A DNA stretch of 64,000 bases from Arthrinium phaeospermum (Eukaryota; Ascomycota; Sordariomycetes; Amphisphaeriales; Apiosporaceae): positions 310,001 to 374,000 of the forward strand of contig QYRS01000007.1 of assembly GCA_006503535.1 (NCBI GenBank). Direction: 5' to 3'. Positions within the stretch are counted from its first letter, which is position 1; each line of letters begins with the position of its first letter. The notes under the pieces are model-generated. The model worked only from the letters and a program-made list of their open reading frames with translations, was not told the DNA's origin and searched no databases. Position numbers and translations under genes: made by a program. Below are positions 57,719 to 64,000 of this stretch, piece by piece.

Positions 57719-59035
57719 CTACTCGTCGCCCATGATGTCCTCTATGAGGCGGCGGCCACGATCCCGCCCTCGTTCCGTCTTGACGTCCCGTTCCGACGTG
57801 ACCCGCATGCTCGTGTCGCCATCCTCGTCCTCATCGTCCTCGTCAACGTCGTCATCTTGCGTTTCAGACTGCCTAGCTGTGGCGCGCTTGATGCGACGGA
57901 CTAGCAGATCGTCGAAGTACAGGTCGCTCTTTTTCGGGTGCTGTTGTTGTGGGGTTTTGGTTAGCAATGACGCTCATGTGATTCTGAAGATATAATTCGT
58001 ATATACAAGAAAGAAAAGAAAAAGAAAAAAGAAAAAGGGGGAGGGCAAAAGTAGGTTGGTTACCTTGTCACACCCGGCCACGGGGCATTCTTTCGAGGTG
58101 CCGTTTTTTGGTAGGTACTCCAGGATGGCCGCTTTCTCGAACGAGTGTTTGCATAGCTTGGACGTGTAGGGCTCCTTCATGACGACCATGCTGAGCGGGC
58201 ACCGGAAGTCCTGCACCTCGCCGGCCACAACCAGATCCTCGTCGCTGTCCTCCGCCGCCTCGTCGCCGCCTCCGCCGCCCTGCTGGCCGAACCACCTCGT
58301 CGCGTCAGGCACCGGCGGCGGCTGCGCATCCCGGCTGTGCACCGCGTCGTGCCACAGCTTCTTGAAGTGGACGTAATCGTTGTTGAGCCCGTACTTCTGG
58401 TACATGGACTTGGAGAAGTACTCCTCCGTCTGCGCGTCCCGGGCCTCGTTGAAGAAGTGCCGCGGGCCCTTGACCTCGAACAGGTCCGCGTCCGGGTCCG
58501 CCTGCAGCTCCGCGTGCGCCTTGGCCCCGCGCGCCTCGTCCTCGAGCAGCGCCTGGATCTCGCGCAGCGCCTTCTTCTCGTCCTCCACCTCGACCTGCCA
58601 GTCGATCAGGTCCCGCACCGCCTCCTCGCTGCTCTCCGTCAGCTCGGGGACCACCTCGCGCAGCTTCAGCACCGTCGCCTTGAGCGCGCGCTCCTGCGCG
58701 CTGGCCTCGTCGTCGCCGCCGCCCTTCTCGCGCCGCTTCGACTGCAGCGTCTTCAGCTCGTCTTTGCGCTCGGCGTAGTTGTCGTTGATGTCGCGGACGC
58801 TGTCCTCGAGCATCTTGAGCGTGTTGGCCAGCTGGTCGTTGTACTTGGCCGAGTGCTGCTGGGTCGCGAGGTCGAGGATCTGGCGGCGCGATTGGGTGTC
58901 CAGCGGGCACGATGGGGCTTCGTATTCGGGTAGCTCGAGGGGCCCGGCTCTGCGCTCTTGTCGGGCTGAGGATGGGGTGGCGCTCGACCGTGATTGTCGA
59001 GCAGAGCCGGAAAGCAGGCGCCGACCGGGGGCCAT
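57719..59035 (-). CDS. nse2: SP-RING SUMO E3 ligase, Nse2/Mms21-like (397 aa)
   Basis: Nse2 is the SUMO ligase of the Smc5-Smc6 complex in DNA repair. Exons 58064-59035 and 57719-57940. The N-terminal half is helical and charged, probably the coiled coil that docks on Smc5 (QLANTLKMLEDSVRDINDNY, ELTESSEEAVRDLIDWQVEV). The SP-RING follows: FRCPLSMVVMKEPYTSKLCK, HSFEKAAILEYL and CPVAGCDK, continuing HPKKSDLYFDDLLVRRIKRA across the intron. Cys, Cys-x-His and Cys-x4-Cys positions fit zinc binding. The tail is very acidic and then basic (DDDVDEDDEDEDGD). A Gly/Glu-rich linker precedes the SP-RING. The intron (57941-58063) carries a long purine run. The protein is longer than yeast Mms21 (267 aa), as is usual in filamentous fungi. 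Confidence 0.9.
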
Positions 59036-59616
59036 GGTGGGCGGTGCGCAAATAAGCTGATATTCTTGCGTTCAGATGTGAGGTATGAATTCAGACTGCA
59101 GAGTGACAATCGCAGTAATCAAAGACCAGTTATGGTAGTTATACAGTAATTGCGAGAACAGCTAGTGGTAGGTTTGGGGTGACGCGTTTGGACGCGACGA
59201 GCCGCAAAAGCCATTAAGATAAGCAACCTTATCGTTGTTGCGCTCCCCAAATCATCACCAGATCATCACCAACGAACGCCTGAGGAGCTCAAATATGGAA
59301 TAGTGTTCTAGTGGCTGTGCCACGATTTATTTATTATCAGTAAAGATTGGATTACAGAATTATCGTAGAATCATTAGTACAAATGATAGACATGCAGTGT
59401 CCAACTGCGTCCCAATTTCCGATTCCCAATTCCCCAGCGCCTGCCCAGCGCCGTGGGGGTTTGCCCCGCCCCCGCCTAATTCCCCTTTCTTTTTTGCTTT
59501 TTTCCAGTTCCGTTCCAGTATAGATCCGTCCATTTCCTGATATTACCCGCGTTCAAATCCTACACATATCAATCGTACATCTTCCGGTTTAGTACAAAAG
59601 AGAAAGCACCGCCACT
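59036..59616. other. Intergenic region nse2 to unknown gene
   Basis: The nse2 promoter and the 3' end of the next minus-strand gene; no gene is seen. Confidence 0.55.
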
Positions 59617-60984
59617 CTACTCCAAAGCGTCATCGTAGACGCTTTCGCTCACTGTGCCGTCATTCCCCGTCATCTCATCGTGGATTTTCTGGAGCGACTC
59701 GAGCCAGGTGTCGAACATGGCCAACATGGACCGCTCTTGGTCCCGGGGCATCCGCCTCTCCAAGACCTGGTCCCGCAGGTTCTCGTAGGCCTCAATCATG
59801 ACCCAGATCTGCAGGGCCGAAGTCTCCGAGCTGGGTTTAAGGGGGATTCCCCGAGCGGCCGAGGACAGCTCCCTCGTCAGGAGATCGACGGCAATCTGGA
59901 GGCTCGGGTTTCCGGTGGTGCTGGGGTGGACGGAGCGAGCCTGGGACTGCCGCCTTTCGAGTGAAGTGCGCAGCGGCGCCACGGGTAAGGGCGAATCCGG
60001 CTTGAAGTACATCGTGTCTTCGTCGGACGAATCCACCAGTGTGGAATCAGTCGAATACGGCGAGCCGATAGATGACTGTGGTGATAGTGCCTCGGTTTCA
60101 GAGGCACCGTTACATGGACTCTGGTGCTGTCGGGCCGGGGTCTTTGGTCCGTCGCCGCAGACAGATTCGCCGCCGGCATCCCCACCCCGATCGCTCCAGA
60201 CAAACGAGCGCGTTTCCAACAACGCTTTGTAGGAGTCCGCGATGCGATCTCCGCTTGGGACTCGTTGGTGTCCCTCTCGTGGGGATACCTCCAGTTGGCC
60301 GATGGAGTGCACGGGCGTCTTTGCCCGACGCCTGTGTCTCGTAGCAGCCAGCTCCTCCGGGTTTGGTGACGGGACTCTCGGTGACCTGACATATGTTGTG
60401 TCGGAACTGAATGACTGTTTGGAGGCCTGCCTGGGCTTGGGGTTGCTGATGGATAGGTGGGCGAATTCGGGTATGGTAGCTGCCGAGTGCCGTCGCAGTT
60501 CCGCCAACTTCACCCGGGCGTGCTCGATTCCGAGGTGAAACTTGGCTGGCGGTGCCTCCTGCGGCTTCGGCTGTGGGTGGTGGTGTACCTTGGCTACGGG
60601 CACAGGCTTCCTGGTCTGTGGCTGGAGGTCGCTGCACTGGATCGACATGCGCCTAGCGACAGGATGCTGGTACGAGCTTTTGCGCACAAAGTCGCTCCAC
60701 TTCGAGTCACTCAGGTTCGAGGGCAGTGTCAGATAGTGCTGGTTCTGAGGAGCGGGAGCGGGAGCGACTCGAGTCGTATCGTAGCTCCTCCGACTCGTAT
60801 CGAAGCCCTTGGGTTCCACGAAGCGAACGTGGTGCTCCTCATGCTCGGGAATGGTGTTGTTGGATGCGAAATACCCTCGTTGCTGGGACCCGATCTTCTG
60901 CAGCTTCCGTCTCAGCTTCTTGCCCGGGCCTTTCAAGGCTGACGGCGGCATGCTCGTATTGACCGGGGCTCTGTACAACTCCAT
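59617..60984 (-). CDS. Disordered fungal protein of unknown function (455 aa)
   Basis: Single exon. The ATG at 60984 (MELYRAPVNTSMPPSALKGP) is used because the longer frame opens only with a TTG codon. A basic patch (GKKLRRKLQKIGSQQRGYFA) lies near the N-terminus. Long Ser/Pro/Arg-rich regions with many potential phosphosites follow (SIGSPYSTDSTLVDSSDEDT). The only part that looks folded is the C-terminal 110 residues: LQIAVDLLTRELSSAARGIP, then ALQIWVMIEAYENLRDQVL and LAMFDTWLESLQKIHDEM, probably a helical bundle. I recall no named domain. Codon use and an uninterrupted frame of this length support a real gene. Confidence 0.75.
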   Translation of the reverse strand: MELYRAPVNTSMPPSALKGPGKKLRRKLQKIGSQQRGYFASNNTIPEHEEHHVRFVEPKGFDTSRRSYDTTRVAPAPAPQNQHYLTLPSNLSDSKWSDFVRKSSYQHPVARRMSIQCSDLQPQTRKPVPVAKVHHHPQPKPQEAPPAKFHLGIEHARVKLAELRRHSAATIPEFAHLSISNPKPRQASKQSFSSDTTYVRSPRVPSPNPEELAATRHRRRAKTPVHSIGQLEVSPREGHQRVPSGDRIADSYKALLETRSFVWSDRGGDAGGESVCGDGPKTPARQHQSPCNGASETEALSPQSSIGSPYSTDSTLVDSSDEDTMYFKPDSPLPVAPLRTSLERRQSQARSVHPSTTGNPSLQIAVDLLTRELSSAARGIPLKPSSETSALQIWVMIEAYENLRDQVLERRMPRDQERSMLAMFDTWLESLQKIHDEMTGNDGTVSESVYDDALE

Positions 60985-63287
60985 TGTCGTTGTATGGCTC
61001 CGGGCTGGGTGTTGAAGTTGACAGAGGTGTGGGACTTCCAACTTACTACCTTGTAGTAGTTGATATGAATGACATGAGATAAGACGAAGACGGTAGAAAA
61101 CCCCAGTAACAGCCAGACCCTAACAATGAGAATTCCACGAGGCACCCAACGCTTCGTTTAGGATCAGATATATGATAGGGACCTAAAGTGTTATTGAAAT
61201 ATGACGTGTTGGTGGTCGACCCATCGTGGGGGGGCTCTGGGAACCAATACGAAAACAGGATTTCCCATTCGCTACGGCTGGGGCTATTGGTGTGCCTGAC
61301 TGCATTAGCTATAAATCCAAAAGAGGTCGTCGATGGAGGGCTGATCCATTAACACGGGGCCGCTTCCCGACCACCCCCCTGTCACCGAGTGAGTGTCTGA
61401 GTGAGCGAGAGCCCATTGCCCAGCATCGCGATTTTCAGTACTGGTTTCTTGAACTTTCCCAGGTCCCGGAGACATGGTGGTTGTCCTGATTTAGATTGCA
61501 AGGACCTTGGGTTAGTCGGTTTCGTGAAAAGCCCACCCCAGACTCTTTCAGCACAGACGGCACTTAACCTTAAGCTTTGGCTTGGTTTCTCCACGTCACC
61601 ACGTTTCCAAGGTCGGGCAGCCAAGGTTAACTCGGGATGATCGATGAGCTTAGAGCTTAGATGGGTGTGCAGAAAAGTAAGAGGATCAGCGGTTTTTTGG
61701 CGGGCAGACAGACGTGTCTGACTGCAGAAAACCCAAAGAGCGGGCGGGATTGCGTATGCTGTACGACTGGCGAAACTGGCTTTCGAAGCCTCCATCCATT
61801 ATCATCCTCGCTCTCACCACACTCACATGCAATGCAGGCAGAGGGAGAAGAAAGAAAAAAATTGCGAAGACTCGACTTGATTTGACAGCAGAGGGCGCTG
61901 GGTTGGTTTCTTCAGCTAAGCTGACCTACCACAGGCGACAACGCGGTTACAGTAGCAGCGTAGTAGGGCCAACTGTTAGTGGGGGTGAGAACAAGATCCA
62001 TGCCGGGATCCCTGCTCGAAGCCGCTGACCTGCAGATGTTCCACTGATGTCATACCCAGACGGGTATCGCCCGGCGAGCAATACGAGAGGCCCGGCGTCT
62101 GGACTCTCTCCCTCTGTTGCCCAACGGTCTCAATTGTCGACTGTTCCACTCCAGCCGCCCAGAGTCAACACGAGCCGAGATGCCTCTACCAATTGCTACA
62201 TAGTTTGGTCAATGCCACTTGTCTCTGTCAGAAAAAGAGTGGCCGGATTGGGATGAACTTTGCACATTTTAGACCTTTCTGAGACACGTTGAGCAGAGTT
62301 TTCTTGACATGCAAGTGCCGTCCTGCCGGACCTCAGCTGTGCAGACCGAACGAAGCAAAGAAAAAAGTCCGACGGGAGCAGCTGACAATCTAATTGAAAT
62401 TTGATACTGGAGAGGGAAGAAGGTCGGCAGAGTAAGCACCATATGCTTACCTACCCACACGGAGGTCAGGCTGCCAGGCAAGAAAGCATCCAATCCGCCG
62501 GTACATGCCATGCGAGCGCTGTATTCGCCCGGTCCTTTCACTAGGTTCGTTTTGGGGATGCACACCACACTTGCAGCATGCACTTCGCCCGTTGGGTTCA
62601 TTGCCTCACTCAACGATGATCATCTCGGCCAGGCTGTGCTCGACGTCAGTCCAAGTACATAGGCAAGTAGGCAACAATCAGACTCGGAAGCTATTCATAA
62701 CTGTTTGCATGCAATCTGTGTTTTGTTGTCGGCAACGGGCCGTACTGAACAAGCCGGTTTGGCCGGCCGAAGCTCCGATCAATCGAATTGTGCGCCTCAA
62801 CGGGGCGTAGATTCGGCCATCCAAAAAGAATTACACCCCTGCATCAAGGCCTACCAATCTGAATTGGGTGTTACATAACGTTCCTGGACACAAATGCGCA
62901 TCGGGCTTGGCTCTGATGATGAATGCCATTTTGGTCCTCTTGGGGCTTTCTATGAGACTTGGAAGGGATGCTCTTTAATGCGATCGTATGTTTTCTGAAC
63001 AGATGCTCATATGACTCCGCCCGAGTCTCCCGGAGTAAGGAATAACCAACAGGCGCAGGGGAGCTTGCTGACATGGCCTCCAAGCAAGGGGCCAGCCCCG
63101 CGGCATCGCTGTAGTAAATAAGAGGAAGGCCACGAACAACTATCAATAGAATACAAGAGTATCTCTCAAAAACCTACAACCGCGCTATATCGGACGTTTA
63201 GATAGCTTCATTGGCTGTACGCGCCATCTCATCTCAGAAACTCAGCTTTTCCCGCCCCCTCTCAGAGAAAGGAAAGCTACCGAAACT
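60985..63287. other. Intergenic stretch of about 2.3 kb
   Basis: No supported gene. A minus-strand frame at 62269-62601 begins MNPTGEVHAASVVCIPKTNL and has a possible donor (GTAGGTAAG) near 62455; it might be a small unrecognised gene, but the evidence is weak. Confidence 0.4.
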
Positions 63288-63821
63288 ATGGCATCGGGTC
63301 GCTTCGTCGACCCAATGACCCTCCTGCGGGTCACGCCCCTCGTCACCTCGACGGCGGCCGTCATGTTCTCCGCGGACCAGTACCTGTTCCTCGACACCCT
63401 GCTGGCGCCGCCGCACCGCGAGCGGGCCAACGAGCTGGTCCCCTCGTACTTCAAGACCTTCTTCGGCCGCGGCATCTGGATCATCATGACGGCCTATCCG
63501 CTCTCCATCGCCACCGGCGTCGCCAACGTCTTCTACCAAAGCAGCGGTGGAGGATCATCATCTGTGGCAGCCAAGCTCAGCAGCGGCGGCGCAGCAGCGC
63601 GTTGGTATGCGGCGGGCGCGGCGCTGGCTCTCGCGCACTTCGCCTTCGTGCCCAGCATCATGTACAAGGTCCAGGCGCTGAACGAGGGCGAGGGCAAGGG
63701 CGAGGGGAACAAGAATCTCAAGCGGTGGCTGGACGTTCATCTGGTGAGATCGCTGCTGGTGGATGTTCCCGCGTGGTTCTGCTTTGCGGCAGCTTGTCTG
63801 AAGTCTCTCGGGCCCCTGTGA
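63288..63821 (+). CDS. Four-helix membrane protein, DUF1772/anthrone oxygenase-like (177 aa)
   Basis: Single exon from the first ATG. Predicted membrane segments: LRVTPLVTSTAAVMFSADQY, IWIIMTAYPLSIATGVANVF, WYAAGAALALAHFAFVPSI and VDVPAWFCFAAACLKSL. Layout, length and the D-Q-Y-L-F-L segment after helix 1 resemble fungal DUF1772-type membrane proteins, a group that includes anthrone oxygenases of polyketide pathways. Assignment is by general resemblance only. It is 6 kb from the polyketide synthase with two unrelated genes between, so a shared role is doubtful. Confidence 0.7.
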   Translation: MASGRFVDPMTLLRVTPLVTSTAAVMFSADQYLFLDTLLAPPHRERANELVPSYFKTFFGRGIWIIMTAYPLSIATGVANVFYQSSGGGSSSVAAKLSSGGAAARWYAAGAALALAHFAFVPSIMYKVQALNEGEGKGEGNKNLKRWLDVHLVRSLLVDVPAWFCFAAACLKSLGPL

Positions 63822-64000
63822 GGGTGGGCGTGTGTGGGTGAGACATATCGCTTGAGCTCTGGGGACATGCGCATAGGGTCCATGCGAACTTGTCTCGGCG
63901 TGCATAGTCCACATGTCTACCATCTCGTTGGGTGACGATGTGGGGGGAAGAGGGGATGCTCGCGGTACTGCAGGCATGAATCTGTGATACCCGCGCAACC

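Noticed and set aside
62269..62601. 110-codon minus-strand frame beginning MNPTGEVHAASVV
   Set aside because: The first 50 residues look mildly coding and a donor follows, but no second exon or family could be found.

Overview
The window looks like nuclear DNA of a filamentous ascomycete (Pezizomycotina, probably Sordariomycetes; the class is an inference). Genes are intron-poor, with introns of about 50-125 bases using GT-AG borders. Coding regions are GC-rich, and one block of about 1.2 kb is almost pure A+T, as expected from RIP (repeat-induced point mutation). Several genes are typical of this group: creC, creD, a Clr5-domain gene, a NACHT/C2H2 fragment and a highly reducing polyketide synthase.

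Layout. 1-1495: copper amine oxidase, running off the left edge. 3703-4378: small secreted protein built of 11-residue repeats, in five exons. 4985-6880: mitochondrial Rho GTPase gem1, divergent from creC (8113-10221). After a gene-poor gap of about 6 kb come creD (16153-18078) and slm1 (19450-21032). A Clr5-domain gene with an apparent single-base frameshift lies at 23143-24052. The RIP-eroded transposon relic with terminal inverted repeats spans about 25111-26420. It is followed by an NmrA-like gene (26703-27677) and an Old Yellow Enzyme-type oxidoreductase (28437-29933) whose C-terminus also looks frameshifted. 31366-34914 is a graveyard: an N-terminally truncated NACHT-type/C2H2 gene abuts, head to head, a decayed SNF2-RING helicase. 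Housekeeping genes follow: mRNA cap methyltransferase abd1 (36415-37830), proteasome subunit rpn7 (38520-40121) and alanine aminotransferase (40515-42046). Then a multi-pass membrane protein (44119-45144), an FSH-type serine hydrolase (47685-48589) and a 2,287-residue polyketide synthase (50034-57119). Last come an nse2-like SUMO ligase, a disordered protein of unknown function and a four-helix membrane protein.

How the genes work together. creC and creD both act in the ubiquitin side of carbon catabolite repression: CreC supports the deubiquitinase CreB, and CreD is an arrestin adaptor for a HECT ubiquitin ligase. The FSH hydrolase and the polyketide synthase, on the same strand and 1.4 kb apart, look like a minimal biosynthetic pair in which the hydrolase releases the polyketide. 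The synthase has KS-AT-DH-ER-KR-ACP and no methyltransferase domain; an Asn/Gly/Glu-rich linker lies where the methyltransferase normally sits. The other genes are unrelated housekeeping or accessory genes.

Limits. Intron borders were set by eye from reading frame, splice signals and remembered family sequences. No database search, expression data or base-composition calculation was run. Statements about wider families are from general knowledge.
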